Below, in pieces: positions 21,500 through 31,409 of a stretch of DNA of 64,000 nt. Origin of the DNA: Corynebacterium mustelae (GTDB lineage Bacteria; Actinomycetota; Actinomycetes; Mycobacteriales; Mycobacteriaceae); NCBI RefSeq assembly GCF_001020985.1, contig NZ_CP011542.1, forward strand, positions 186,001 through 250,000, given 5' to 3'. The notes beneath the pieces are model-generated. The model ran no database searches. It was not told the origin of the DNA and worked only from the letters and a program-made list of their open reading frames with translations. Position 1 is the first letter of the stretch. Every line of letters begins with the position of its first letter. The translations under genes and the position numbers were made by a program.

Positions 21500-23032
21500 A
21501 TGGATACCAATGACATTGTTTCGAATGGCATGCGTCCAGAACTGACCGGCACCACCACTCAGCACGGTGGCCGTCCCGTTCCTAGCGAAAACATTTCCAT
21601 CACGGCTGGCCCGCAGGGCGCTAATGTTCTTAATGACATTCACCTGATTGAAAAACTGGCCCACTTCAACCGCGAGCGCGTTCCAGAGCGTAATCCACAT
21701 GCGAAGGGCCACGGCGCATTCGGTGAATTACATATAACTAACGACGTATCCGCTTACACCAAAGCCAAGCTGTTCCAGCCAGGTACCGTAACCCCCATGG
21801 CTGTTCGGTTCTCTACCGTCGCTGGTGAGCAGGGTTCTCCTGATACTTGGCGCGACGTGCACGGTTTCGCTGTGCGCTTCTACACCGAAGAAGGCAATTA
21901 TGACATCGTAGGTAATAACACTCCTACCTTCTTCCTGCGGGACGGCATGAAGTTCCCAGACTTCATCCACTCACAGAAGCGTATGGGGCAGACCGGTCTG
22001 CGCAATGCGGACGCACAGTGGGATTTCTGGACCCGCACCCCTGAGTCCTCCCACCAGGTTACCTATTTGATGGGTGACCGCGGTACCCCGAAGACCTCGC
22101 GGCACCAGGACGGCTTCGGTTCGCACACTTTCCAGTGGATCAATGAAGAAGGTACTCCTGTTTGGGTTAAATACCACTTCAAGACTCGTCAGGGCTGGGA
22201 TTGCTTCACTGATGCAGAAGCTCAGGAAATGGCTGGCAAGAATGCGGATTACCAGCGCGAGGATCTCTTCAACGCTATTGAAAACGGCGACTACCCAATC
22301 TGGGATGTCAAGGTTCAGATCATGCCGTTTGAAGAGGCGGAAACATACCGGTTTAACCCATTCGACCTGACCAAGACCTGGTCGCAGAAGGATTACCCAC
22401 TGGTCGATGTCGGATACTTCGTTCTGAACAAGAATCCACAGAACTTCTTCGCTCAGATCGAGCAGATGGCGCTGGACCCAGCGAACTTGGTTCCAGGTAT
22501 CGGCCTGTCCCCAGACCGCATGCTCATGGCTCGTGCCTTCGCTTATGCGGACGCACACCGGTACCGGATCGGCCCGAACTACCGTCAGCTGCCAGTGAAC
22601 CAGCCGGTATTCCCGGTCAATACCTACGCTCATCAGGGTCCGATGGAGTACCAGTTCAATCCTGCGAGCGCGCCGGTTTACACCCCGAACCGTTTTGACA
22701 AGGGTGCTGGCTTCTTGGACGATGGGGTTTCTTCCTCCTCCGGCGTGAGCTACGGCCAGGCTGCCGAGTTGTTCGTTAACCCAGATCCGCATGGCACCGA
22801 CCTGGTGCGTGCTGCCTACGTGCAGCACTCCGAGGACGGCGATTTCGTCCAGGCTGGAATCCTCTACCGCGAGGTTATGGATGATGGCGAGAAGGAGCGA
22901 TTGGCCGACAACATCACCAATGCAATGGTTGGTGTCTCCCCAGAGACGGAAGAACGTTGCTACTGGTACTGGGAGCAGGTTGACCCGCAGCTGGGTGCTC
23001 GGGTTAAGGAACTGTTTGCTACCAAGAAGTAG
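21500..23032 (+). CDS. katA: Catalase (haem, clade 3-like)
   Basis: This enzyme decomposes H2O2 in the cytoplasm. The protein has 510 residues from the ATG at 21500, chosen because AAGAAAGG lies 8 nt upstream and the residues start the normal catalase N-terminus; an in-frame ATG 144 nt upstream is not credible. The distal histidine lies in NPHAKGHGAFG. The RFSTVAGEQGSPDTWRDVHG block contains the haem-contact residues, and DIVGNNTPTFF holds the essential Asn. The proximal tyrosine is in RAFAYADAHRYR. It neighbours ahpC-ahpD and sigC, giving a redox-stress block. Sharp codon bias suggests high expression. Confidence 0.96.
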   Translation: MDTNDIVSNGMRPELTGTTTQHGGRPVPSENISITAGPQGANVLNDIHLIEKLAHFNRERVPERNPHAKGHGAFGELHITNDVSAYTKAKLFQPGTVTPMAVRFSTVAGEQGSPDTWRDVHGFAVRFYTEEGNYDIVGNNTPTFFLRDGMKFPDFIHSQKRMGQTGLRNADAQWDFWTRTPESSHQVTYLMGDRGTPKTSRHQDGFGSHTFQWINEEGTPVWVKYHFKTRQGWDCFTDAEAQEMAGKNADYQREDLFNAIENGDYPIWDVKVQIMPFEEAETYRFNPFDLTKTWSQKDYPLVDVGYFVLNKNPQNFFAQIEQMALDPANLVPGIGLSPDRMLMARAFAYADAHRYRIGPNYRQLPVNQPVFPVNTYAHQGPMEYQFNPASAPVYTPNRFDKGAGFLDDGVSSSSGVSYGQAAELFVNPDPHGTDLVRAAYVQHSEDGDFVQAGILYREVMDDGEKERLADNITNAMVGVSPETEERCYWYWEQVDPQLGARVKELFATKK

Positions 23033-23035
23033 TTC

Positions 23036-23124
23036 GCTTTACGACGTCGCCTAGGGGCGACCGAGGTGATGTCGTAAAGCATAAAAAACCGGCGCGGAGG
23101 TTTTCCCTCTAACGCGCCGGTTTT
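23036..23124. terminator. katA hairpin plus bidirectional katA/ahpD terminator
   Basis: A first hairpin (23036-23051 with 23065-23080) follows katA. A second, perfect one (AAAACCGGCGCG 23085-23096 with CGCGCCGGTTTT 23113-23124) lies between the convergent katA and ahpD genes and can stop both. Confidence 0.85.
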
Positions 23125-23129
23125 AGTGA

Positions 23130-23654
23130 TTAGCGAGCGGCTTCGATCTCGACTACCTGTGCGACACCTTGGATGGTGGCGGCAATCTTTACGGCCTCGA
23201 AAACCTGTTCTTTGGTTAGGCCCTCACTCCGTACGGTCTTTTCGTGCGCAATGGTGCAGTGTTCGCAGCCATTAATGGCGGACACTGCCAGCGACCACAA
23301 TTCGAAATCGACTTTTTCTACACCGGGGTTTGCGATGACGTTCATGCGCAGTCCCATCTTCACCTGGGCGTAGTCGGACCCCAACCAGCCTTTTGCCCGA
23401 TAAGCGACGTTGTTCATCGCCATGATGGATGCGGCGGCGAGTGCAGCGTTGAACGCCTCGTTACTGAGATGAGTCTTTGCGTCTTCGCTAATTTCTGAGA
23501 ACACTGTTTCGCTGCGGGTGGCTGCGGCGGAGGCGAGAAGGGTTCCCCATAGCTGCTGTTCGGTTAATTCGGTGCTGCGCAGCAAGGTGCCGATATTAAG
23601 CTTTAAATCTTTAGCGTATTCTGGTAGCCCTGCTTTGAGATTATCGATGCTCAT
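23130..23654 (-). CDS. ahpD: Alkylhydroperoxidase AhpD
   Basis: This thiol protein re-reduces AhpC, working with lipoylated dihydrolipoamide succinyltransferase in actinobacteria. It has 174 residues with the AhpD active-site motif [13 protein letters not shown] at about residue 130: a CxxC pair followed by the conserved His. It is the second gene of an operon, starting 1 nt after the ahpC stop. Confidence 0.95.
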   Translation of the reverse strand: MSIDNLKAGLPEYAKDLKLNIGTLLRSTELTEQQLWGTLLASAAATRSETVFSEISEDAKTHLSNEAFNAALAAASIMAMNNVAYRAKGWLGSDYAQVKMGLRMNVIANPGVEKVDFELWSLAVSAINGCEHCTIAHEKTVRSEGLTKEQVFEAVKIAATIQGVAQVVEIEAAR

Positions 23655-23655
23655 A

Positions 23656-24252
23656 TTACTTCAGGCCCTCCTGCAGCTCCGCGAACTTGTCGATGTTCTT
23701 GGTCGGATCGTTCTTCTGCCAGTTGCAGGCGCACACCTCTTCGGACTGGAGGGCATCAAGAACGCGCAGAACTTCGTCCACATTGCGGCCAACTGCATCA
23801 GGGGTCACGGAAACGAATTGAATGATGCCGTCTGGGTCAATGATGAAGGTCGCCCGGTCAGCAACACCGTCGCTGTTTTCTACACCTAGTTCGCGGATGA
23901 GCTCATGCTTGACATCGGCGAACATTGGGAACGGGACGTCCTTGAGCTCTGGGTGGGTGGCGCGCCAATTGAAGTGGCAGAACTCGTTATCGGTGGAGCC
24001 GCCGAGGACCTGAGTGTCGCGATCCTGGAACTCTTCATCCAACTTGCCAAATGCTGCGATTTCGGTTGGGCAGACGAACGTGAAGTCCTTCGGATAGAAG
24101 AAGACAATTTTCCACTTGCCCTCATATTTGCCTAGTGAGACGGTTTCGAAATAGTCCTCTGGCTGTGCTGCATCAACATTGTGCAGATCGCCGCCCTTGA
24201 GCGCGGTAAGTTCAAATTCTGGAAATTTTTCACCAACGGTCAAAATTGACAT
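23656..24252 (-). CDS. ahpC: Peroxiredoxin AhpC
   Basis: This 2-Cys peroxiredoxin reduces H2O2, organic peroxides and peroxynitrite. It has 198 residues. The peroxidatic Cys is in FTFVCPTEI (about residue 63) and the resolving Cys in EEVCACNW near the C-terminus, as in the mycobacterial type. ahpC and ahpD are co-transcribed. The 265-nt upstream spacer is AT-rich and is where an OxyR-type operator would be expected; none is assigned. Confidence 0.96.
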   Translation of the reverse strand: MSILTVGEKFPEFELTALKGGDLHNVDAAQPEDYFETVSLGKYEGKWKIVFFYPKDFTFVCPTEIAAFGKLDEEFQDRDTQVLGGSTDNEFCHFNWRATHPELKDVPFPMFADVKHELIRELGVENSDGVADRATFIIDPDGIIQFVSVTPDAVGRNVDEVLRVLDALQSEEVCACNWQKNDPTKNIDKFAELQEGLK

Positions 24253-24492
24253 CGTTTTTCATTCCTCCAACGGCAATGATTGTCTTTGTAGGGGTGTTTT
24301 TCGCCCCCACTACACGTTTCTACCGCCACGCTGAGAAGGTGTCAATGAACTAATATAAAAAATCGATCTGCTATAAATAGGAAAAATTTATGCTTGCGAT
24401 TGGCTGGAGTTCTTAAGCCAGCGCGTTGGGTGTACTCGCATAAGAAAACAAACATATGCTAAGCGGAATATGACTGAAAACCGTGAGATAGA

Positions 24493-24511
24493 TAACCCCG
24501 CAACGGGGTTA
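24493..24511 (-). terminator. Terminator after sigC
   Basis: Perfect 8-bp hairpin TAACCCCG/CGGGGTTA with a 3-nt loop just beyond the sigC stop. The downstream T-tract is weak. Confidence 0.6.
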
Positions 24512-24517
24512 AACAAT

Positions 24518-25075
24518 TCAAGCGCTACGTGACGTTCCGGTCGATGTTTGCGAAGCCGCAATAATATCTGAACGAGCGCGAGCAACCCGAGACCGTATCG
24601 TGCCGAGTCGGACATCAGCGATTTTTGCGGCCTCTTCATAGCTGTAGCCCAAGACTTGGGTGAGTATTAACGCTTCACGGCGCTCTGGCGGCAGGGCGTC
24701 GATAAGCATACGCACATCAACCCACTCTGACCAGTTGGTTTCCGTAGGTGAGTCGACCGATTCTACCTCAGCTGCAGACTTTCTAGGGCGAGCCATATCA
24801 TGGCGAATGTTGTCCACCCATACCCGTCGCGCTAAGGACAACAACCAGGTTCGTGCCGATGACCGCGCCGCAAACCGGGGCAGGGCTTTAATAACCCGTA
24901 AGTAAGTTTCTTGCGTAAGATCGTCAGCGATTTCCGTGCCACCTAAATGCGCCAATAATCGCCACACATCCGACTGAGTAGCTTTAATGAACTCAGTCAA
25001 GGCAGCCCGATCACCCCGACCAGCCTTCAAGGCTAGTTGGGTGATATGTTCGTCCACTGCAAACTGTGCGGTCAT
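24518..25075 (-). CDS. sigC: ECF RNA polymerase sigma factor SigC
   Basis: The protein has 185 residues. Region 2 contains DDLTQETYLRVIKALPRF and the DNA-melting helix ARTWLLSLARRVWVDNIRH. Region 4 contains the helix-turn-helix GYSYEEAAKIADVRLGTIRSRVARAR. It recruits RNA polymerase to a small regulon. In C. glutamicum the orthologue lies beside katA and governs respiratory-chain genes. No anti-sigma gene is adjacent, also as in that species. Confidence 0.88.
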   Translation of the reverse strand: MTAQFAVDEHITQLALKAGRGDRAALTEFIKATQSDVWRLLAHLGGTEIADDLTQETYLRVIKALPRFAARSSARTWLLSLARRVWVDNIRHDMARPRKSAAEVESVDSPTETNWSEWVDVRMLIDALPPERREALILTQVLGYSYEEAAKIADVRLGTIRSRVARARSDIIAASQTSTGTSRSA

Positions 25076-25126
25076 GGTGAGAAAAGTTTAACACGTACAC
25101 CTAATCGGGACAGATCGCATCTTCTG

Positions 25127-25450
25127 CTAGCGGGAGCTAGGTTCTTCTTCTTCGGTGGCAACCGCATATAACGAACGGCCAGCAATAAACGACCCTACGG
25201 CCAAAACCACCAGATAACCCGTAATCGATAGCACAGCCCGGATAAGATCACCAAAGACCAAACCATGGTTGCCGATGTCATAGATTAGCTTTGCGACGAT
25301 CAACAACGGCAGCCCCACGCTGGTAGCTGGTCCCATCAGGTTTGCTTGGGTGAGGGGCTCTTGATAGCGCCAATACGCCAATACAGTCAGTAAAAATAAC
25401 AGGCCAGCGATCACGATACACACGCCTGCGATAATCTCAGTAATAATCAT
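25127..25450 (-). CDS. mrpG: Na+/H+ antiporter subunit G
   Basis: 107 residues with three hydrophobic segments and the MnhG/MrpG pattern LMGPATSVGLPLLIVAKLI. It is the last gene of the mrp operon and its ATG overlaps the mrpF stop by one base. The C-terminus is acidic (EEEEPSSR). Confidence 0.88.
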   Translation of the reverse strand: MIITEIIAGVCIVIAGLLFLLTVLAYWRYQEPLTQANLMGPATSVGLPLLIVAKLIYDIGNHGLVFGDLIRAVLSITGYLVVLAVGSFIAGRSLYAVATEEEEPSSR

Positions 25451-25719
25451 TAACGGCGTCCCTTCGAAATGATGCGCGCCATTGACATTGTTGGCAAGAC
25501 ACCACCAGCAACCGCAGCTAGCAAGATGATCTCATAGGCAATAGCCGTCTCGCTTTGCATGGACCAGATCACATAGAACCCAATCATGGAATAAAACACC
25601 AAGTCCGATACCACCGCACGGACGAACTCATCCTTGGTACGCACGATCAAAACGATGATGCTCAGCAAGGAAACCGCCAGCAATAACATGCCAGCATAGG
25701 CAAAATAATCGAATACCAT
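25450..25719 (-). CDS. mrpF: Na+/H+ antiporter subunit F
   Basis: 89 residues, three transmembrane helices, with the MrpF-type central segment (RAVVSDLVFYSMIGFYVIWSM). Required for the hetero-oligomeric Mrp complex in the cytoplasmic membrane. Tightly packed between mrpE and mrpG. Confidence 0.88.
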   Translation of the reverse strand: MVFDYFAYAGMLLLAVSLLSIIVLIVRTKDEFVRAVVSDLVFYSMIGFYVIWSMQSETAIAYEIILLAAVAGGVLPTMSMARIISKGRR

Positions 25720-25722
25720 AAG

Positions 25723-26139
25723 CTATGCCTTCCTTCCCAGCGATGACGCTTTCGGCGCAGGATATTCCACCTTAGCAGCGGAAAGATCATGGGCAATTGC
25801 AGCTACGTGCGGGGCCAACATTTCTTCCATTTTTTGAAGATCAGCCAACACTTGGTCTGGTTTAGAACCATAGACAGCGTGGACGATCAAATGCCGATCG
25901 CCTTGTTCATTTTCCTCATCATCATCAACGATGGTCAGCGACATTGTGCCAGGCGTAATCGTGATTGATGTGGCGAATAATGTAATGTGCCAATCGCTGG
26001 TCACCCGAAGCGGATAGGTAACGACGCACGGATCAATTTTCTTATTACCGCTAAGTGTGTCAATAACCACAGTCCAGGTAGCAAGGAGAAGCTGAACCTT
26101 GAGCCACAAAATAAATTTCACAGCATGGACAATTGCCAT
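25723..26139 (-). CDS. mrpE: Na+/H+ antiporter subunit E
   Basis: 138 residues. A short hydrophobic N-terminal part is followed by a soluble domain with the MrpE signature VTSDWHITLFATSITITPGTMSL (the TxTPGT turn). The gap to mrpF is 3 nt. Confidence 0.88.
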   Translation of the reverse strand: MAIVHAVKFILWLKVQLLLATWTVVIDTLSGNKKIDPCVVTYPLRVTSDWHITLFATSITITPGTMSLTIVDDDEENEQGDRHLIVHAVYGSKPDQVLADLQKMEEMLAPHVAAIAHDLSAAKVEYPAPKASSLGRKA

Positions 26140-26141
26140 AA

Positions 26142-27737
26142 TTAACTGGCACCTCCCGAAATAGTGGCTGCCGCCACGGAACCTACCGCCTGGTTTGGAT
26201 CCAAACCGAGCACGGCGGAGACGTAGCTGGAGACGTCGATAAGCGAATCAGCAGCAGAAAGTACGACCGAAACTAACGGGCCTGCAAAAATAAACATCCC
26301 GAAACTCAGCACGGCAAGCGCTGCAGCTGGGGCGATGCGCGCTAAGGGCACCCGGAGACTTTCTGGAATGCGTTGTTTATTCATTTCTCCGCCCCAGAAA
26401 ACCTTCCGCCAGATTCGTAGCACTGCCTGGAACGCTGCGAAACTTGCGAGTATCACCACAGCAATAACAATCCAGCCTGCGGTTGTTTGCGTGGCAGCGA
26501 CATTGACTATCAGATACACCTTCGCCCACAACCCAGAAAACGGAGGGAAGCCAACCAGAGAAAACGCGCCAGCAGCGAACACCGCGGCAACCAGCGGGTC
26601 ACGACGCGCAATGCCAGAAAGTTTCGATAACACGTCCTTGCCGTAAGTTTCCTCCACTGCACCTGCGCTCAAAATCAATGAACCGACCGTAATCATGTGG
26701 TGCAGCATATATAAAATTCCAGCTGCCAAGGCTGCCTTTTCATTTCCTGCAGTGAAGGCCAACATCACCATAATCATCGGCATGCCATTGACCATCTGGT
26801 ACGCAAGTACCCGGCGCATGGAATTTTCCGCTAAGCCCGCAAACGAACCCACGATCATACTTGCAATGCAAATGACAATGATCAGCGTTGTCCAGCGCGG
26901 ATCAAGATCAAAGATCACCACGTATATACGGAAAAGAATGAAAACTGCGACCTTGGTATGCAGCGCCGAAAACAACGCCATAACGCTTGCCGACGTCTGC
27001 GGGTAGGAACGTGGTAGCCACGTGTGAACTGGGAACAACCCTGCCTTAACAACCATCGCTATCACCACGATCCCCATCGCTACCGTGGCTGGGCCGTGAC
27101 CTGAAGCGACACCACGTAGCGCTGCGATATTGACCGTGCCAACCACGCCATAGACGATAGCCACACCAACCAAAAGTAACGTCGACGTAGCTAGATTAAC
27201 CAGCACAAACGCGCGCCCAGCAGACAAGCGGGCCCACGTGCCAGTCATTGCCAATAAGCCATAGGACGGTAACAGCATGACTTCGATAAAAACGAAGAAA
27301 TTGAAGAGGTCAGCTGTCAGCAGTGCACCCATCACACCGCTGAGCACCATAGTTGCCAGCGCTGGATAGAACCGGGCGCGGGTTTCGCCAACAACCAATG
27401 CAAACCAATTGGCAGCAATCGCAACAATAGACGTTGTCACGATCATCACTGCAGCGAATTGATCACCTGCTAATGGGATGGCAACGCCACCGATATAAAG
27501 TCCCACCGAATGAGCAATGGTGCCATGTGCGGCGGTGTAACCGAAAAGCCACAATCCGCCCAACATCGTGCCCACTGGAGTGAAAAGACATATGCTGTCG
27601 CGTATCGGGCGCCATGGCGCAATGGCAGCAAGTGCCACCAAAGCCAGCGGAATGCCAACAAACAACGGCAAGACTGCATCGACTTTAAAGCCGCCCGGTG
27701 CTTCCGCAGCAGCTGCGAGAAAAACTGGAAGCGTCAT
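26142..27737 (-). CDS. mrpD: Na+/H+ antiporter subunit D (proton-translocating)
   Basis: The protein has 531 residues and about 14 helices. It is homologous to complex I NuoM/NuoN: conserved Glu in FVFIEVMLLPSYGLL, Lys in VVKAGLFPVHTWLPRSYPQTSASVMALFSALHTKVAVFIL, and a second Lys/His set near LHHMITVGSL. It forms one of the two antiporter-like channels of the Mrp complex. It overlaps none of its neighbours but lies within 5 nt of each. Confidence 0.92.
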   Translation of the reverse strand: MTLPVFLAAAAEAPGGFKVDAVLPLFVGIPLALVALAAIAPWRPIRDSICLFTPVGTMLGGLWLFGYTAAHGTIAHSVGLYIGGVAIPLAGDQFAAVMIVTTSIVAIAANWFALVVGETRARFYPALATMVLSGVMGALLTADLFNFFVFIEVMLLPSYGLLAMTGTWARLSAGRAFVLVNLATSTLLLVGVAIVYGVVGTVNIAALRGVASGHGPATVAMGIVVIAMVVKAGLFPVHTWLPRSYPQTSASVMALFSALHTKVAVFILFRIYVVIFDLDPRWTTLIIVICIASMIVGSFAGLAENSMRRVLAYQMVNGMPMIMVMLAFTAGNEKAALAAGILYMLHHMITVGSLILSAGAVEETYGKDVLSKLSGIARRDPLVAAVFAAGAFSLVGFPPFSGLWAKVYLIVNVAATQTTAGWIVIAVVILASFAAFQAVLRIWRKVFWGGEMNKQRIPESLRVPLARIAPAAALAVLSFGMFIFAGPLVSVVLSAADSLIDVSSYVSAVLGLDPNQAVGSVAAATISGGAS

Positions 27738-27741
27738 CAGG

Positions 27742-28188
27742 TTAATGGCCTTTCGGATCGATAGATTTCATACGTGCCTCATGTCGGCTCCGACGTTTTG
27801 CTAGATGAGCTTCGCTGGCGGCAAGCTCCGCCGTGGTTGTGGACCTACCTAAGGTCTGCAACGGTGAATCTTCATCAGCAACAACCTCGGCCTCGGTGTC
27901 ATCTGACCGACCCAAACCGGAAAGCGTCAACATATATGTGGTGGTCGCCATAGCGATGACGATTGCGGTGAGAACAAACGCCTGGGGGAGTGGATCGGCA
28001 GCATCAGAAATCTCCGTGTGTCCAGGAAACGGTTCGCCCCGCCATACAGGTACACCAGCTGCTAAAATCAACAGATTGGCTGCGTGGCTAAGCAATGTCA
28101 TTCCCAAAACAATCCGAAGCATTCCGCGCTGCACCACCAGATACACTCCACCAGCAGCAAGCAGGGCAATAGTTAACGAAATAATCAC
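27742..28188 (-). CDS. mrpC: Na+/H+ antiporter subunit C
   Basis: 148 residues. The NuoK-like N-terminal three-helix domain contains GMTLLSHAANLLILAAG and DPLPQAFVLTAIVIAMATTTYML, the Mrp form of the family motif. A charged C-terminal tail of about 45 residues extends beyond the usual MrpC end. The ATG overlaps the mrpA stop by 4 nt. Confidence 0.9.
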   Translation of the reverse strand: MIISLTIALLAAGGVYLVVQRGMLRIVLGMTLLSHAANLLILAAGVPVWRGEPFPGHTEISDAADPLPQAFVLTAIVIAMATTTYMLTLSGLGRSDDTEAEVVADEDSPLQTLGRSTTTAELAASEAHLAKRRSRHEARMKSIDPKGH

Positions 28189-31100
28189 TTGGGGTCCTCC
28201 TGCTTGTCTATATTCTGCTCCGGTTCTCGATGGGTTATCGTGCTGGTATGAGATGCAGAATCCGCCCGCAGCGCTGCTGATTCTTGAAGAGCATGTTTCT
28301 CAATCAATGCCTGCTCCGGCGCTTCCGGCGCCCGCCGATGCTCATCCGGGAAATCACCTGGTTCATGTAATACCTGCACCAAAGGCTGCAATGGTGAATC
28401 CTGTCGATTGAAGTTCAAGTCCTTATATTCCATACCCGGACGTAAATAACCGCCCAAAGCATTGATAGCCATCGAGAGCATGCCTAGCACCGCCAAATAC
28501 ACGCCAACGTCGAAGATCAACGACGACGAAAGATGCTGCCCAAAGGCATAGCCATGGATTGCGTATAAGAATGAGCCATGCATCAAACCGATAAAGCCTG
28601 CCACTAACGCAATGATGATTCCAAAGCCAGTGAGATAAATCGGAACCGAAACCCCAAAAATTCTTCGATCACGTGGGAAAGCGATATACGTCAACATCAT
28701 CGCAGCTCCGGCGACCAAGGCTGCGATAAAACCACCGCCGGGTTCATTATGTCCACGCCAGAAGATTAAGGCGGACAATACGACTAAAACCGGAACTAAG
28801 GCCTTGAGCAGCGTGCGTAATGGGATCGAATTTACCGTCGATTGACCGATAGGCCCCGGATGCGTCCCCTTGGCAAATGGATATCGAGGCATAGAGGTCA
28901 CTACCGCTGCGATAACCACTGCAGCCATGCCCAGTACTGTTAATTCACCGAGGGTATCCAGGGCGCGGAATTCCACCAAAATAGTGTTGACCACGTTATC
29001 ACCACCGGTGATGCCAGGAGCCTCATTGAGGTACCACAACGCAATCTCACTGCGATCGTGTCGGCCTAAGAGCATGAAGGATGCTAAGAACGTTAATACT
29101 CCCACCGTGGCCGCCAACATACCGCCAACCACCTTGCGTTTGCGCTTTGTAGGGTGGAAATTTTCTGGTTGTTGACGCACAACCATCATCATGATGACTA
29201 CAACCAACGCCTCCACCAAGAACTGAGTAAGCGCCACATCAGGAGCACCCAGCATAAGCACCTGGAGGGTGACGCCGACTCCCACAGCACCTATCAACAC
29301 CACGGCGGTTAAACGTTTTGTCGTTCGCGTCAGTGCAATCCCACTTGCAACGATGATGATTAGCGGCAACAGATCGTAAACCCGATCCGCCCCAGCTACC
29401 CGAGGGGAAAGCGCAACGCCGTCGACCCCGCCGTACAATAAACCGGAAATAGCAACTGTGGTGCCGAAAACCGCCAAGAGGAGAAACATGAAGGCCAAGT
29501 GGCGGGCAGGCGATAACGAATCAGCCATGCGCCCAAGCAGACGACCGAACTTGGACAGCGACTGATTGAATACCTTCAACAGATCATTGCCGGAATACGG
29601 TGCAAGACGTTTGGCGTCAACAAGCGACCAAATCTGGCGCCGGAAAAATATCCCGACGACACCGACCAACAGAACCACTGCCGATAATATAAAGGGCACA
29701 TTTACCCCATGCCACAGAGCTAAATGCACATGCGGGTCTTCGCCAATCGCGGCAGCCGCTGCGGAAACCGGGGCGTCTAAATACCCAAGCGCAAAGACCA
29801 GTGGAATGGACATAAAACCGGGCAAAGCGGCAGGAAGCCACAACAAAACAGGTGCCTCACACACCTGCGACATATCTCGATCACCGTCAACGAAACCATC
29901 TGCAACGATGCGCACAGAATAAGTAAAAGTAAAGATCGCACCGATAGTTGCCGCAGCTAGAAGTAATGCAATGCCGAATGCACTAATGGGGGCTTCGGTA
30001 AACGCGGTCAGCATTCCCTCTTTGGAAATGAAGCCGAAGGTGGGCGGAATAGCGGCCATTGATGCTGCAGCGATCACAACCGAACCAAATGTAAACGGAA
30101 GCTGCCGCCAGGAGGAGCCAAGCCGGGTGGCATCGCGGGTTCCAGTCTGGTGATCCAGCACTCCGATGAGCATGAATAACGAAGACTTAAACAGCGCGTG
30201 GGCTAAAGTGTGCACTAACGCGGCAGCTAGGGCCGCCGGGGTACCCACGCCGATCGTTGCTACGATCCAACCGAGATGGGACACCGTGGAATATGCTGTT
30301 AATTTCTTTAAATCGGTTTTTTGGATGGCGAATAATGATGCCATAACCGCAGTTGTCATGCCGGTGATAATCAGGAGATAATTCCATACCGGAACGTTGT
30401 GAAACACCGACGAAAACCGCAGCAAAACATAAATGCCAGCTTTGACCACGGCGGCGGCATGGAGGAACGCGGACACCGGTGTTGCCGCAGCCATTGCCTC
30501 CGGCAGCCAGAAATGAAACGGCAACTGTGCCGACTTGGTAAAAGCCGAGATTGCAATCAAGACCGCCACTACCGCAGTTACCGTCGGGTTAGTCGCCCAG
30601 AAATCAGCGGCTATGATCCCGGTTATGCTGGTGGTGCCCGCTTGCGTGGCAGCAATAGCTAGTGCAACCAACAAGGTTAAGCCGCCGATAAAAGTCAAGA
30701 TCAACGTGCGTTGGGAACCCTGTTCGCCACCCGCGCCACCGGAGCGAGCTATCAGCATAAACGATGCAAGTGATACCAATTCCCAGGCGATAAACAGCAC
30801 GACTGCGTCGTCGGCAAGCACCAGAAGCAAAATCGCAGCGGTAAACGCCGTCATTATTGTGTAGAAACTTGTGTTCTTTCGATATTTTGGCAAATAACTG
30901 GCCGAGTAAATAAACACCACTGAGCCGATAACCAGTGCTAATAACGCAAAAAATACCGATAGTGCGTCAGCGCGCAGCCGCAGATCAACATTGATGCCAG
31001 TGCCGACGAAATCTGGCACCCAAGTGGCAGTCCATACCAGAGGAGTGCCTGAGAAAATGTCAGGTAAATGCGGAACGAGCACGCCGACGGCAACTAGGAA

Positions 31101-31223
31101 TATTGCGGCGAGTGGCCATCCTGCGGCGCGGTCAAATAACTTGACGCACATAGGAGCCACCGCGACGCTCAGCGCCACCAGACCGAGGACAAAAATTAAC
31201 GACACGTAAAAACTCACACCCAC
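28185..31223 (-). CDS. mrpA: Na+/H+ antiporter subunit A with fused B domain
   Basis: The first gene of the operon encodes 1012 residues. The N-terminal two thirds is the NuoL-like antiporter domain (FIAWELVSLASFMLI, then TKSAQLPFHFWLPEAMAAATPVSAFLHAAAVVKAG). The MrpA-specific extension follows (ALTQFLVEALVVVIMMMVV). Residues about 790-930 form a complete MrpB-like domain (RGHNEPGGGFIAALVAGAAMML), so there is no separate mrpB. A hydrophilic tail of about 70 residues closes the protein. The complex exchanges Na+ for H+ and supports pH and salt tolerance. The operon runs mrpA-C-D-E-F-G. Confidence 0.93.
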   Translation of the reverse strand: MGVSFYVSLIFVLGLVALSVAVAPMCVKLFDRAAGWPLAAIFLVAVGVLVPHLPDIFSGTPLVWTATWVPDFVGTGINVDLRLRADALSVFFALLALVIGSVVFIYSASYLPKYRKNTSFYTIMTAFTAAILLLVLADDAVVLFIAWELVSLASFMLIARSGGAGGEQGSQRTLILTFIGGLTLLVALAIAATQAGTTSITGIIAADFWATNPTVTAVVAVLIAISAFTKSAQLPFHFWLPEAMAAATPVSAFLHAAAVVKAGIYVLLRFSSVFHNVPVWNYLLIITGMTTAVMASLFAIQKTDLKKLTAYSTVSHLGWIVATIGVGTPAALAAALVHTLAHALFKSSLFMLIGVLDHQTGTRDATRLGSSWRQLPFTFGSVVIAAASMAAIPPTFGFISKEGMLTAFTEAPISAFGIALLLAAATIGAIFTFTYSVRIVADGFVDGDRDMSQVCEAPVLLWLPAALPGFMSIPLVFALGYLDAPVSAAAAAIGEDPHVHLALWHGVNVPFILSAVVLLVGVVGIFFRRQIWSLVDAKRLAPYSGNDLLKVFNQSLSKFGRLLGRMADSLSPARHLAFMFLLLAVFGTTVAISGLLYGGVDGVALSPRVAGADRVYDLLPLIIIVASGIALTRTTKRLTAVVLIGAVGVGVTLQVLMLGAPDVALTQFLVEALVVVIMMMVVRQQPENFHPTKRKRKVVGGMLAATVGVLTFLASFMLLGRHDRSEIALWYLNEAPGITGGDNVVNTILVEFRALDTLGELTVLGMAAVVIAAVVTSMPRYPFAKGTHPGPIGQSTVNSIPLRTLLKALVPVLVVLSALIFWRGHNEPGGGFIAALVAGAAMMLTYIAFPRDRRIFGVSVPIYLTGFGIIIALVAGFIGLMHGSFLYAIHGYAFGQHLSSSLIFDVGVYLAVLGMLSMAINALGGYLRPGMEYKDLNFNRQDSPLQPLVQVLHEPGDFPDEHRRAPEAPEQALIEKHALQESAALRADSASHTSTITHREPEQNIDKQEDPK

Positions 31224-31409
31224 AAACGCTTAGAACGGGGGTGGCGCCACCAGTGAACACAACTGACCTAAAAACTCAAGGAAAACTGCCGGAAACCCGT
31301 GGCGCCTACTTTCATTTCTATAAAAATCGAACAATAACTTTGACAATAATACCAGTTACCTGCGGTGTGGCTTGGCCTTAAGGTTAAGGAAACGGATACA
31401 TTTCACAGT